A stretch of DNA of 29,825 nt from Gemmatimonadales bacterium. Lineage in GTDB: Bacteria > Gemmatimonadota > Gemmatimonadetes > Gemmatimonadales > GWC2-71-9. Location of the stretch: assembly GCA_030601605.1 (NCBI GenBank), contig JAUVTI010000005.1, positions 1 through 29,825 on the forward strand, given 5' to 3'. The notes below the pieces were generated by a model. The model was not told the origin of the DNA and did no database searches. It worked only from the letters and a program-made list of their open reading frames with translations. Of the stretch, positions 8,411-17,058 are shown piece after piece. Both the position numbers and the translations under genes were made by a program. The first letter of the stretch is position 1. Every line of letters begins with the position of its first letter.

Positions 8411-9031
8411 ATGGAAGACCTTCATGATCTGAAGGAGTTGGAGCTCGACGCGCTCAAGGAGGTGGCGAACATCGGCGCCGGGCATGCCGCCACGGCACTG
8501 TCGCAGCTCACGAACCGCCGCATCATGATCTCCGTGCCGGAGATCTTCGTGACTCGCCTGGAGCAGGTGCCCGAACGCCTCGGAGACAAGGATGAGGTCA
8601 TCGTCGGCGTGCTGATGCACATGTTGGGCGATCTCACCGGGCGCATGCTGCTCACACTGCCCGAATTCGACGCCCTGCTCCTCTGCGACATGTTGCTGCG
8701 GCGCGAGCCGGACGCCACCACGGAGTTCGGCGAGCTCGAGCAGTCGGCCCTCAAGGAGGCGGGCAACATCCTGGGCGGAGCGTACATGAACGCGCTCTCT
8801 GACTTCATGGGCATGATGCTGCTGCCCTCGGTGCCGAGCCTGGCCATCGACATGTCCGGTACGGTCCTCACGACGGCGCAGCTCAGCTTCGGGCGCGACA
8901 AGGACATGGTGTTCTGCGTGGAGACCAACTTCAACTTCCAGGAAGCCGACAGAACGCTGCGCGGGCACTTCCTGCTGCTTCCCGACTTGGCTTCGCTCAA
9001 GACCATCTTCGACGCGGTTCGCGTGGGCTGA
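8411..9031 (+). CDS. cheC: CheC-type CheY-P phosphatase
   Basis: A 206-residue member of the CheC/CheX/FliY phosphatase family, which dephosphorylates CheY-P. Two active-site signatures are visible: D13-E17-N20 (LDALKEVANIGAG) and S112-E116-N119 (QSALKEAGNILGG). Both keep the catalytic Glu and Asn, so both sites should work. In Bacillus and Thermotoga, CheC binds the deamidase CheD, and a cheD gene occurs further along this operon. It starts 11 bases after cheA and ends 5 bases before the large TPR gene. Confidence 0.93.
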   Translation: MEDLHDLKELELDALKEVANIGAGHAATALSQLTNRRIMISVPEIFVTRLEQVPERLGDKDEVIVGVLMHMLGDLTGRMLLTLPEFDALLLCDMLLRREPDATTEFGELEQSALKEAGNILGGAYMNALSDFMGMMLLPSVPSLAIDMSGTVLTTAQLSFGRDKDMVFCVETNFNFQEADRTLRGHFLLLPDLASLKTIFDAVRVG

Positions 9032-9036
9032 GGCGC

Positions 9037-11718
9037 ATGGCGAGGGGGGCGGTCCCGGAACGTGATCGCGATGTCCTGCGATCGTTTGCGCGCCGGATCG
9101 ATCCCTCCGACGCCGGGGCGCACAACAACCTGGGCGTTCTGTATTACCGCAAGGGGCTGGTGGAGGACGCGATCGGCGAGTTCCAGCGCGCGCTGGAACT
9201 CGACCCGAAGATGCACATCGCCAGGCGCAACCTGGAGATCGCGTACCAGGAGTCGGGCTACTACGATCGCCGCGTAGCGGAACTCAAGGAAAAGCTGCGC
9301 GCCGATCCCGACGACACGCAGTGCCGCTGGGAGTTGGGCCGGGTGTACGCATCGCTGGGCCACTACGACTCCGCGGCCCACGAGTTCCAGGATCTGATCA
9401 CCAAGAACCCCAACGACGTCGCGGCGCTCATCCAGTTGGGGCTCGCCGAGAAGACGCGTGGTAACCTCGCGGCGGCGGAGGAGTGGCTCCAGCGGGCGAG
9501 CGCGCTGGACGCCGAGAGCAGCGTAATCCACCAGTACCTGGGTGAGGTGTGCTACAATCGCGGTGTCAACAACGACGCCCTGGCCGCGCTGCAGCGCGCC
9601 ACCGAGCTGAACCCCGAGAACGCAGACGCCCACTACCAGCTCGCCTTCGTGCTGGGCGACCTGGGACGGCACGAGGAAGCTCGCGCCGCTACGAAGCGCG
9701 CGATCCAGCTCAACCCGACCCTGGGCCGCGCGCAGAGCAACCTCACGCTCGAGTCGGTCGCCGAACAGCGGGCGCGCCCCTCAGCGATCGATCTCGCGGC
9801 CCCCGGGCCAGAGGCCACCGAGGCACTGGCCCACTACAATCTCGGGCGTGCGTTCCGCCAGCAGGGTTACTACAACGAGGCTCTGCGCGAGTACAGGCTA
9901 GCGCTCGATCGGGGCGAGGACCGGCGGCTCGTGCTGCAGGCGATTGCGGAGGTGCATCTGCTGAACGGCGAGCATGCCGCCGCCCTGGAGCTGTACGACC
10001 GACTCGTGGGAGAGCTGCCGGACGAGCCGAAGGTGCTGAACGAGCGCGGCGTGGTGCTGCACCAGCTTGGGAGGTTCGACGAAGCGCTGGTTTCCTACCG
10101 CAGGGCGGTGGAGGTGGCGCCCGAGTATGCGCTGGCGCTCAACAACCTGGCGATCACGCTGGCCCAGCTCAGTGATGTGGAGGAAGCCGTCGAGATACTG
10201 CGGGCCGCCGTCGAGAAAGCGGCAGACCTGGACATTCCCAGACTGAACCTCGGTCTTCTGCTCCTCAAGCTGCAGCGGCACCAGCTCGCGCTGCAGGCTT
10301 TCCGCAGAGTGCTGGAGAGCGACCCCACTTCGGCCGCAGCGTGGAACGGGATCGGGCTGGTCCTCAACGAGATCGAGCGGACCGAAGACGCACGCAATGC
10401 TTTTGCGCGTGCGGTCGAGGCCGATCCCCAGTCGGCGGAGGCGCACTACAACCTGAGCTTCGCGCTCTCGCGGCTGGGCGACTACGACGCAGCGCTGCGC
10501 GCAGTCACACGGGCACAGACGCTCGACCCCTACTACGTGGCGCAGAAGTTCCGTTTGGCGATCGACCTGCAATACGAGGATCCGACCATTTCCGTCGTGC
10601 CGGAGATCTCCGCGGACGTGGCGGCCGATCTCGTGGAGCAGAGCATCAGCTTCGAGCCGGGTTCCCTGGACGACCTCTTCGCGGAGCTCGACCAGACGCC
10701 TGCCAAGCCGTCCGACGCGAAGGTCAGCGATCCGTTCGACCTCGCGCGTGATTATCTGAGCAAGGGACTGTCCGAGCTGGCGGCCGCAGAGGCCAACCGC
10801 GCGGTTGGACGCGGCGGCGACCCGGTGGACGGCCAGGTTCTCCTCGCCCAGATCTTCGCCCGGCGTGGGCTGCACGGTGAGGCGCTGGAGCGCTACCGCG
10901 CCGCCCGGCAGCTGGAGCCGGGACGGCAGGACGTGAGGCTGGGCGAGCTCGAGGAGCTGCTTGCTCTGGGGCGCGGCGCCGAGGCGGTGGAGGACGCGTC
11001 GCAGCTGGCAGCCGAGTCTCCCGAAGATACCGACGTGCTCGTGGTGCTGGCGGAAGCCCGGCTTGCGGCGGGCGACCCCGGCGGCGCGCTCGAGGCGCTG
11101 GCCCAGGCGCGGCAGAGGGAGCCGCAGCGCGCCGATCTCCTGAAGTTGGAGGGGGACGTCGCGGTTCGGATGGGGAACCTGACTTCAGCGCGCCGCTCGT
11201 ACGAAAGCGCGCTGGAGCTGAATCCCCGCTTCATTCAGGTGCAGCTCGATCTCGGCAGAGTCCACGAGCAGCAGGAGAACTGGAGCGCGGCCGAGCGGTG
11301 CTACGACGCCGCGCTCGAGGTCCTGCCCACGTTCCACGAGGCGACGCTTGCGGCGGCCGATCTGTACCGCCGCCGTGGCGAGCCGAAGAAGGCCGTCGCC
11401 CTGCTCGTGGACGTGCTGAGCAACGACTCGGCCGCCCTCGACGCCCTGATGGTGCTGGGGCAGGCGCTGCTGGACGACGGGCGACCCGAGCCGGCGCTGC
11501 AGGCACTCGAGCGTGTGCTGGCTCACGAGGGCCAGCACGTCGCGGCCCTGTTTCTCACGGGTGTGTGCTTTGCGCGGCAGCGGCGCTACCAGCCGGCGGT
11601 GGAGCGCTGGGAGCACGTGATCGCGCTCGACCCGTCGGGTCCCCACGCCAAGCGTGCGCGCAAGCACGCGCGAACGGCTCTCGACCTGCAGCACATCTTC
11701 CAGTCGGAGGTCGTCTAG
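9037..11718 (+). CDS. Large cytosolic TPR-repeat scaffold protein
   Basis: An 893-residue protein made almost wholly of tetratricopeptide repeats. Typical units include AHNNLGVLYYRKG near residue 28, HYNLGRAFRQQGYY near 267 and AHYNLSFALSRLGDY near 469. Two repeat blocks (about 25-510 and 570-885) are separated by an acidic linker (about 515-565). There is no signal peptide or membrane segment, so I place it in the cytosol. TPR arrays bind partner proteins, and here the candidates are the Che, roadblock and GTPase proteins of the operon. It lies between cheC (5-base gap) and the first PATAN gene (2-base gap). No catalytic motif is visible, and I do not recognise a named family. Confidence 0.88.
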   Translation: MARGAVPERDRDVLRSFARRIDPSDAGAHNNLGVLYYRKGLVEDAIGEFQRALELDPKMHIARRNLEIAYQESGYYDRRVAELKEKLRADPDDTQCRWELGRVYASLGHYDSAAHEFQDLITKNPNDVAALIQLGLAEKTRGNLAAAEEWLQRASALDAESSVIHQYLGEVCYNRGVNNDALAALQRATELNPENADAHYQLAFVLGDLGRHEEARAATKRAIQLNPTLGRAQSNLTLESVAEQRARPSAIDLAAPGPEATEALAHYNLGRAFRQQGYYNEALREYRLALDRGEDRRLVLQAIAEVHLLNGEHAAALELYDRLVGELPDEPKVLNERGVVLHQLGRFDEALVSYRRAVEVAPEYALALNNLAITLAQLSDVEEAVEILRAAVEKAADLDIPRLNLGLLLLKLQRHQLALQAFRRVLESDPTSAAAWNGIGLVLNEIERTEDARNAFARAVEADPQSAEAHYNLSFALSRLGDYDAALRAVTRAQTLDPYYVAQKFRLAIDLQYEDPTISVVPEISADVAADLVEQSISFEPGSLDDLFAELDQTPAKPSDAKVSDPFDLARDYLSKGLSELAAAEANRAVGRGGDPVDGQVLLAQIFARRGLHGEALERYRAARQLEPGRQDVRLGELEELLALGRGAEAVEDASQLAAESPEDTDVLVVLAEARLAAGDPGGALEALAQARQREPQRADLLKLEGDVAVRMGNLTSARRSYESALELNPRFIQVQLDLGRVHEQQENWSAAERCYDAALEVLPTFHEATLAAADLYRRRGEPKKAVALLVDVLSNDSAALDALMVLGQALLDDGRPEPALQALERVLAHEGQHVAALFLTGVCFARQRRYQPAVERWEHVIALDPSGPHAKRARKHARTALDLQHIFQSEVV

Positions 11719-11720
11719 GC

Positions 11721-12878
11721 ATGGCCATCGAAGGCCCGCTCAAGGAACTGGGCATCCACGATGTCTTCCAGCTGCTGGACCTTTCACGGAAGACTGGCGT
11801 GCTGACCGTGACCTCCAAGCTGCGGCACAACCAGGGTACGGTGTGCTTCGACAACGGTGCGGTCGTTTACGCCCTCGTGGAGAGCAATCCACACCCGTTG
11901 GGCGAGGTGCTGCTCAAGGGCGGCAAGATCACCGAGGCCGATCTCGCCCGCGCGCGCGACATGCAGCAGCACGGAGACGAGCGGCGACTCGGAGAGATAC
12001 TGGTCGAGATCGGCGCGATCGGCACGCGGGAGCTCGAGCGCCAGGTCCGGTTCCAGATCGAGGAAGTGATCTTCGAGGTGATGAACTGGAGCGAGGGGTA
12101 CTTCTCGTTCGAGGAGGGCCCGCTCCATGAAGTTCCCGCCGACGCCACGATCAGGATCTCGACCGCGTCCGTTCTCATGGAGGGTGCGCGGCGCATCGAC
12201 GAGTGGTCGCGCATCGAGCGCAAGATCCCGAACGTGGGAGTGGTGCCGGCCCTGGCGGCGGCGGAGGAAGGCGACACCGGGCAGCTGGACCTGCTGCCGG
12301 ACGAGTGGGAGGTGCTGGCAACGATCGACGGAGAACAGGACGTCCGCGGCATCTCGTCGCTGATCGGGCGCTCGGACTTCGACGTCGCGAAGACGCTGTT
12401 CGGCCTGGAGAGCGCGAGGCTCATCACGATCGCGGAGCGCAGGTCGGCGGCGGCGGCTCCGGTCCCGGATGAGGGGTCGGGACTGGAGGCGGTCGTGCGG
12501 CGCGCAGGCGAAGCGCTCGACTCCGGCGACATCGAGGCGGCGCAGAGGGCCGCCGAGGAAGCGCGCTCCGGTTATCCCCACGAACCGGCCGCGCTGCTGA
12601 TCGCGGGCGAGGTGAGCCTCCGTGCCGGGAGCGTGCAGGACGCGGAGGAGCAGCTCAGGCGTACGCTGCGGCTCGATCCGCTGCTGACACCCGCGCACCG
12701 GCTCCTGGGTGATGCGCTCGCGCTGCAGGGGCGTCACGCCGAGGCGATCGAGTGGTGGGAGCGGTGGCTCAAGTTCAGTGAGCAGGGAGAAGGAGATCCG
12801 GACGAGATGGAGCGAGTGCGGGAAGCTGTAGTTGCGGCGCGGGTCCTGGAGGCGTTCTTGGCGAGGTCGCGTGGCTAG
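11721..12878 (+). CDS. PATAN/DUF4388-TPR protein (copy 1)
   Basis: A 385-residue protein that begins with a DUF4388 (PatA N-terminal, PATAN) domain: MAIEGPLKELGIHDVFQLL, then KTGVLTVT and FDNGAVVYA, with a helical insert containing LGEILVEIGAI. A conserved middle stretch GARRIDEWS (about 155-163) is followed by a winged-helix-like region (about 190-240) and a TPR-like C-terminus (about 260-350). The biochemical role of DUF4388 is poorly known. It recurs in bacterial proteins linked to response regulators and to roadblock/MglA GTPase systems. The ATG is 2 bases after the TPR gene, and the last 8 bases overlap the TPR-roadblock gene. It is a clear paralogue of the gene at 17058. Confidence 0.85.
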   Translation: MAIEGPLKELGIHDVFQLLDLSRKTGVLTVTSKLRHNQGTVCFDNGAVVYALVESNPHPLGEVLLKGGKITEADLARARDMQQHGDERRLGEILVEIGAIGTRELERQVRFQIEEVIFEVMNWSEGYFSFEEGPLHEVPADATIRISTASVLMEGARRIDEWSRIERKIPNVGVVPALAAAEEGDTGQLDLLPDEWEVLATIDGEQDVRGISSLIGRSDFDVAKTLFGLESARLITIAERRSAAAAPVPDEGSGLEAVVRRAGEALDSGDIEAAQRAAEEARSGYPHEPAALLIAGEVSLRAGSVQDAEEQLRRTLRLDPLLTPAHRLLGDALALQGRHAEAIEWWERWLKFSEQGEGDPDEMERVREAVVAARVLEAFLARSRG

Positions 12879-13692
12879 CGACATCAAGGCAATGAGCGCC
12901 GAGTTGGCGCGCGACCCGCAGAGCGTCGTGTTCCTCGAGCTCGGAGAGGCGCTGCGGCGGCGCGGGCAGCTGGAAGCGGCGACCGGCGTCGTGCTGGGCG
13001 GGTTGGAGCACCACTCCGAGCTGGTCGAGGCGCACGACCTGTACGCGCGCCTCTTGGTGGACGCGGGCGACTTCAGGCGCGCGCAGCAGGTCTGGAGCGG
13101 CGTGCTGGAGCGCAGCCCCCGGCACCTGGAGGCGCACAAGGGGCTCGGGTTCCTGGCGTTCCGAGAGAGCGACCTCGAAACGGCGCTGGAGCACCTGGAA
13201 CTGGCGCTGGCCGCCGATCCCACGGACCCGAGCGTCGTGCGCGGCCTGCAGACGGTGCGTGGCGCGGCGGCGGAGGCGGCAGTCGAGACGGCGGCAGAGA
13301 CCGCCGCGGCGGCCGAGGAGGTGGCCGGTGAGGATCGCATCTTCGCGGGGCTCGAGGGAGCCGAGCACGGCCTTCTCCTGATGGACGACCGCGGCCGTGT
13401 GCTGGGCGGCAGGCTGCTCGGGGCACAGGGCGAGGACGTGTCCGACGCTGTGGCCGCTTTCCTGGCCGGTGCGGCTCAGGAGGCGGAGCGCACGGCCCGC
13501 ATGCTCGGTCTCGGCGAGTGGCGGTGGCTGGTTGCGGAGGGTCCGGAGGGCAACGTGTACGTGACGCCGCCCACTGCGGAGACGCTGCTGCTGATCCTGC
13601 GCGATCGCAGCGTACCCTCCGGACGGTTGGCGATGCTGGCGGAGCGCGCCGGCGACGTGGCGCGCCAGTGGCTGGAGAGGCAGCAACTGTGA
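12871..13692 (+). CDS. TPR-roadblock/LC7 fusion protein
   Basis: A 273-residue protein. The N-terminal half (about 10-130) has TPR-like helices (FLELGEALRRRGQLEAA, then RRAQQVWSGVL). After an Ala/Glu-rich linker (about 130-150) comes a roadblock/LC7 domain (about 155-270) with GLLLMDDRGRVLGG, an ERTARMLGLGEW helix and a closing LAERAGDVARQWLE helix. Roadblock proteins such as MglB bind and regulate small GTPases of the MglA type, and an MglA gene lies two genes downstream. I chose the GTG at 12871, which overlaps the upstream stop by 8 bases; ATG 12892 is an alternative. The 3' end overlaps the next roadblock gene by GTGA. Confidence 0.85.
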   Translation: MASDIKAMSAELARDPQSVVFLELGEALRRRGQLEAATGVVLGGLEHHSELVEAHDLYARLLVDAGDFRRAQQVWSGVLERSPRHLEAHKGLGFLAFRESDLETALEHLELALAADPTDPSVVRGLQTVRGAAAEAAVETAAETAAAAEEVAGEDRIFAGLEGAEHGLLLMDDRGRVLGGRLLGAQGEDVSDAVAAFLAGAAQEAERTARMLGLGEWRWLVAEGPEGNVYVTPPTAETLLLILRDRSVPSGRLAMLAERAGDVARQWLERQQL

Positions 13693-14039
13693 GCACAGTG
13701 TTCCAGCGCGTACTCGATAACATCACCCGCGTGCGAGGCGTGCGGGGAGCGATGCTCGTGGCCGGCGAGGACGGTCTGATCGTAGCCGAGTCGCTCATGG
13801 AGGGCGTACGCGGCAACGCGGTGGCCGCCCTGGCAGCGAGCCTGCAGAAGCGCTTCCGCCAGGCCATGGAGGCTGCGGCCGTCGGGATGCCCCACTTCCT
13901 GCACCTCCAGGGCGAAGACGGGACGCTCATCATCGTGCCCGCGCCGGATGGGATGCTGGTCGTAGCGGTGGGTGCGCCGGACATGAACGTCGGTCTGGTG
14001 CGCCTCGAGATGCTGCGTGCGGCGGAGTCGATCTCGTGA
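13689..14039 (+). CDS. Roadblock/LC7 (MglB-like) protein
   Basis: A compact 116-residue roadblock/LC7 domain protein. The fold pattern is clear: FQRVLDNITRVRGVRGAMLV at the N-terminus, DGLIVAES, an Ala-rich helix with AALAASLQKRF, then the beta pair GTLIIVPAPDGMLVVAV and the end helix. Stand-alone domains of this size are MglB-like and commonly form dimers that act on MglA-type GTPases as GAP or partner. It begins with GTG in a 4-base GTGA overlap and ends in another one, which suggests coupled, near-equal expression with its neighbours. Exact role versus the two other roadblock proteins is unknown. Confidence 0.88.
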   Translation: MSTVFQRVLDNITRVRGVRGAMLVAGEDGLIVAESLMEGVRGNAVAALAASLQKRFRQAMEAAAVGMPHFLHLQGEDGTLIIVPAPDGMLVVAVGAPDMNVGLVRLEMLRAAESIS

Positions 14040-14506
14040 CCGAAACGCGTGCGGTTGAGGCATGGACCCTGGAGCCGCTCGAGCGGTTCGTGGCGGAGTC
14101 GGGTGCGCGCCTCACGCTGCTGATGACGCCGGCTGGGCAGGTGCTCGCGCAGCACGGCTTCATGCGTGCAGTCGACGTCATGTCCGCCGCTGCCCTGGGA
14201 GCGGCGATCGTTGCCTCGACGGGCGAGATCGCCCGGATGCTGGACCAGCACGAGTTCGCCGCTCTGAACCACCAGGGAGTGCAGCACGGCATATTCCTGG
14301 GGGCGTTCGATACCCCGCGCGGCGGGCTGCTGGCGTTGGTAGTTTACGGACCGGACTCCTCGGCCGGACTGGTACAACTATTCTTCGAGGAGCTGGCCCG
14401 GGGATTGGTTGCGGCGACGCCCGCTGAGGAGCAGCCGAAGGCGGTTCTCGCTGCCAACTTCGAGGAAGAGCTCGATCGGAGCCTGGCGAGCCTATTCGGA
14501 CGGTGA
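14036..14506 (+). CDS. Divergent roadblock/LC7-like protein with acidic tail
   Basis: A 156-residue protein. Residues 8-120 follow the roadblock/LC7 pattern in a divergent form: LERFVAESGARLTLLMTPAGQVLAQ, an Ala-rich helix at the centre (SAAALGAAI), HGIFLGAF and LLALVVYG strands, then a helix with VQLFFEELARGL. A charged C-terminal tail (about 130-156, EEELDRSLASLFGR) is not part of the domain. It sits directly before the mglA-like gene (3-base gap) and after another roadblock gene (4-base overlap). The position suggests it is a partner or regulator of the GTPase, possibly as a heterodimer with its neighbour. The roadblock call is less certain than for the two genes before it. Confidence 0.75.
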   Translation: MTETRAVEAWTLEPLERFVAESGARLTLLMTPAGQVLAQHGFMRAVDVMSAAALGAAIVASTGEIARMLDQHEFAALNHQGVQHGIFLGAFDTPRGGLLALVVYGPDSSAGLVQLFFEELARGLVAATPAEEQPKAVLAANFEEELDRSLASLFGR

Positions 14507-14509
14507 GAT

Positions 14510-15109
14510 GTGTCACTAGTCAACTTCACGACCCGCGAGATCACCTGTAAGATCGTCTACTACGGACCCGGTCGGTCCGGCAAGACGACGAACCTGCAGT
14601 ACATCTACGGGCGGGTGCCGGACAACCGTCGTGGGCGCATGGTATCGCTCGCCACGCAAACTGACCGCACCCTGTTCTTCGACTTCCTGCCGCTCGAGCT
14701 CGGCAGCATCTCCGGGTTCACCACCCGGTTCCAGCTCTACACCGTCCCCGGGCAGGTCTACTACAACGCCACCCGGAAGCTGGTCCTGCAGGGGGCCGAC
14801 GGCGTCGTGTTCGTCGCCGACAGCCAGGCCCGGCAGTTGGACGAGAATATCGAGAGCATGCAGAACCTGCAGGCCAACCTGATCGAGCAGGGCGTGGACG
14901 CGCGCGCCATGCCCTTCGTTCTGCAATACAACAAGCAGGATCTACCGCGCGATCTCATCCTGTCGCCCGACGAGCTGAACGAGGCCCTGAATTTCTGGGA
15001 CGTGCCGAGCTTCTCGGCGGCGGCTCTGAAGGGCACGGGTGTCTTCGAGACCCTGAAGGCGGCGTCGGAACAGGTGCTGCGCAAGCTGAGCCAGGGGGAG
15101 CCGGCGTGA
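14510..15109 (+). CDS. mglA: MglA-type Ras-like small GTPase
   Basis: A 199-residue small GTPase of the bacterial MglA family, which sets cell polarity in Myxococcus by switching between GTP and GDP forms. The P-loop is GPGRSGKT (19-26). The PM3 motif is TVPGQ (78-82), where the Ras-type Asp is replaced by Thr, the MglA hallmark. NKQD (141-144) gives guanine specificity, and SAA near 169 fits G5. It starts with GTG at 14510, 3 bases after the roadblock gene, and ends in a GTGA overlap with the DnaA-like gene. There is no lipid-anchor signal. Being placed with three roadblock genes inside a che operon suggests it is an output switch of the Che pathway. Confidence 0.95.
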   Translation: MSLVNFTTREITCKIVYYGPGRSGKTTNLQYIYGRVPDNRRGRMVSLATQTDRTLFFDFLPLELGSISGFTTRFQLYTVPGQVYYNATRKLVLQGADGVVFVADSQARQLDENIESMQNLQANLIEQGVDARAMPFVLQYNKQDLPRDLILSPDELNEALNFWDVPSFSAAALKGTGVFETLKAASEQVLRKLSQGEPA

Positions 15110-17058
15110 CTGGAGAACTGAACCCGCGGTTCAGCTTCGAGACGCTCGTCGTCGGCGCCGGCAATCGCCTGGCGGTCACCGCCGCCCGTACGGTGGCGGA
15201 GTCGCCGGGCACCGCCTACAACCCGCTCTTCATCTACGGCCCCACCGGCCTCGGCAAGACACACCTGCTGATGGCCATCGGGCAGCGGGCCAGGGAACTC
15301 GCATCCCAGCTCAGCGTGGAGTACGTCACGCTCGACGAGTTCGTGGAGGCGTATCACGCGGCGGTGGCGGCGGGCCAGAGCGACGCGCTGCGCAGCCGGT
15401 TCGACCGCGTCGATGTGCTGCTGGTGGACGACGTGCATTTCCTCACGCACCGGCGTGAGATGCAGGCCGAGCTGCTGCGCATCGTCGGCCAGCTGCAATC
15501 CGCGGGCAAGCAGATCGTGCTGACCAGCGACTGCCCACCGTCGGAGATCGAGAACCTCGATGAGAGACTGCTCTCCAGGTTCGACGGCGGGTTGGTGGTG
15601 GACATCGGCGCGCCCGACCTGGAGACCAGGATAGCAATTCTCAATCGCCGGTCGGAGGAGCGCGAAGCGACGTTCGCCGAGGGCGTGCTCGATGCGGTTG
15701 CCAACATCGAGGTTCCCAACGTGCGCGAGCTGCTCGGTCTGCTGAACCGGCTGGTGGCGTATCAGGCGGTCAGTGAGAAGCCGCTCACTCCGTGGGGAGC
15801 GAAGGAACTGCTGGAGGGAGAGGAGCAGGCCGCCGCGCCGCGGGAGGCTGTGCAGCCGGAGTCGCCGCCGGCGCCCGACGAGTTCGCGGACTTCCTGTCC
15901 GACGTGGAGCACACCGTGACCGAGCAGGTCGAGGCGTGGCGAACGCATCTGGAGGAAGCGATCAAACGGTGGGCGTCCGAGGGGTTCAGCACCGCCCGTC
16001 TCGGGGCGCTGCTCGAGGAGGAGGCTCCGGTGGCCGTCGGGGGGATCCTGAGGCAGTTCGAGCGGGACGTCGAGCGGCTGCGTGGCTCGCAAGTGGCGAT
16101 GGTGCGGCTGGACAAGGAGCGCTCCCAGGACGCCGTGTTCTTCGATCCAGACCGGGTCGAGGAAGCGGACGAGCTGGTGCAGACCACGCTGGAGGAAGTA
16201 GGTCCGCCGCCGGGCCCGTCCGCGGCGTGGACCTTCGACTCGTTCGTGCCGGGCAAAGGCAACGAGGTGGCGACCAACGGCGCGCGCGGCGCCCTCGAAC
16301 GGCCGGGTAGCCGCTACAACCCGCTGGTGATCGTCGGGTCCACGGGAGTAGGCAAGACGCACCTGCTGCACGCCATCGGACACGAGCTTGCAGCGGCGCC
16401 CGACGCCGTGGTGGCGTGTCTCTCGGCGCAGCAGCTGCTCGACGAACTGGTCGAAGCGATAGATGGCGACAAGATGGATCGGTGGCGGGTGCGCTACCGC
16501 CGCGTCACCGCGTTCCTGCTGGATGATGCCCACATACTGGCCGGCAAGGAGCGCACTCAGGAAGAGGTGTTCCACCTGTTCAACGACCTGTTCAGCTCCG
16601 CCCGTCAGCTCGTGTTCGCCATGCTGCAGCCGCCCAAGGAGGTCGAAGGGCTCGACGACCGTCTCAAGTCACGCCTACAGAGCGGATTGGTGGTGTCGAT
16701 CTCGGGTCCGGATCGCGATCTGCGGCGGGAGATCATAGAGATGAGGTTGGCCGAGCAGTTCGGTGAGGCCGATGCGGAACTTGTCGACTACCTGGCCGCG
16801 CGTCCGGCCGAATCGGTGCGGGCCGTACTGGGGCTGATCCAGCGCGTGGTCTCTGCGGCCGAATCACAGGACGCGAGACCGAGTGCGGCAATAGCCCGAG
16901 ACGTCATTGAGGGCGTCGTCCCAGCGCGCCAGCGCACCTCGACCGATGTGCGGACCAGTGGCGTGCTCGCTTCCCCCGTAACCGGCGTGAGGAGCCATGA
17001 GAAGGTGGTGTGGAGCTGGCCTGACCCGGTGGAACGGGTGATCGAGGAGCTGGGCTGA
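15106..17058 (+). CDS. Tandem DnaA-type AAA+ ATPase without DNA-binding domain
   Basis: A 650-residue protein with two DnaA/Hda-like AAA+ modules. Module 1 (about 6-225) opens with LNPRFSFETLVVGAGNRLA and has Walker A GPTGLGKT (45-52), Walker B VLLVDD (104-109), sensor I LTSD (139-142), an arginine-finger-like LDERLLSRF (151-159) and sensor II near R207. Module 2 (about 375-590) has Walker A GSTGVGKT (411-418), Walker B FLLDD (470-474) and LDDRLKSRL (516-524), but its sensor I region is degenerate. A helical charged linker (about 255-365) joins them. DnaA domains I and IV are absent, so it is not a replication initiator. It lies between mglA and PATAN copy 2, overlapping both, which suggests a role in the GTPase module. 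Confidence 0.88.
   Translation: MTGELNPRFSFETLVVGAGNRLAVTAARTVAESPGTAYNPLFIYGPTGLGKTHLLMAIGQRARELASQLSVEYVTLDEFVEAYHAAVAAGQSDALRSRFDRVDVLLVDDVHFLTHRREMQAELLRIVGQLQSAGKQIVLTSDCPPSEIENLDERLLSRFDGGLVVDIGAPDLETRIAILNRRSEEREATFAEGVLDAVANIEVPNVRELLGLLNRLVAYQAVSEKPLTPWGAKELLEGEEQAAAPREAVQPESPPAPDEFADFLSDVEHTVTEQVEAWRTHLEEAIKRWASEGFSTARLGALLEEEAPVAVGGILRQFERDVERLRGSQVAMVRLDKERSQDAVFFDPDRVEEADELVQTTLEEVGPPPGPSAAWTFDSFVPGKGNEVATNGARGALERPGSRYNPLVIVGSTGVGKTHLLHAIGHELAAAPDAVVACLSAQQLLDELVEAIDGDKMDRWRVRYRRVTAFLLDDAHILAGKERTQEEVFHLFNDLFSSARQLVFAMLQPPKEVEGLDDRLKSRLQSGLVVSISGPDRDLRREIIEMRLAEQFGEADAELVDYLAARPAESVRAVLGLIQRVVSAAESQDARPSAAIARDVIEGVVPARQRTSTDVRTSGVLASPVTGVRSHEKVVWSWPDPVERVIEELG

Noticed and set aside
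10341..10751. Extra plus-strand open frames inside the large TPR gene and elsewhere in the che operon
   Set aside because: They are alternative-frame shadows with Arg/Gly/Ala-rich translations and no domain signal.
15106..17058. Chromosomal replication initiator dnaA and a nearby origin
   Set aside because: The DnaA DNA-binding domain is missing, there are two AAA+ modules, no cluster of DnaA boxes was seen, and the neighbours are signalling genes.
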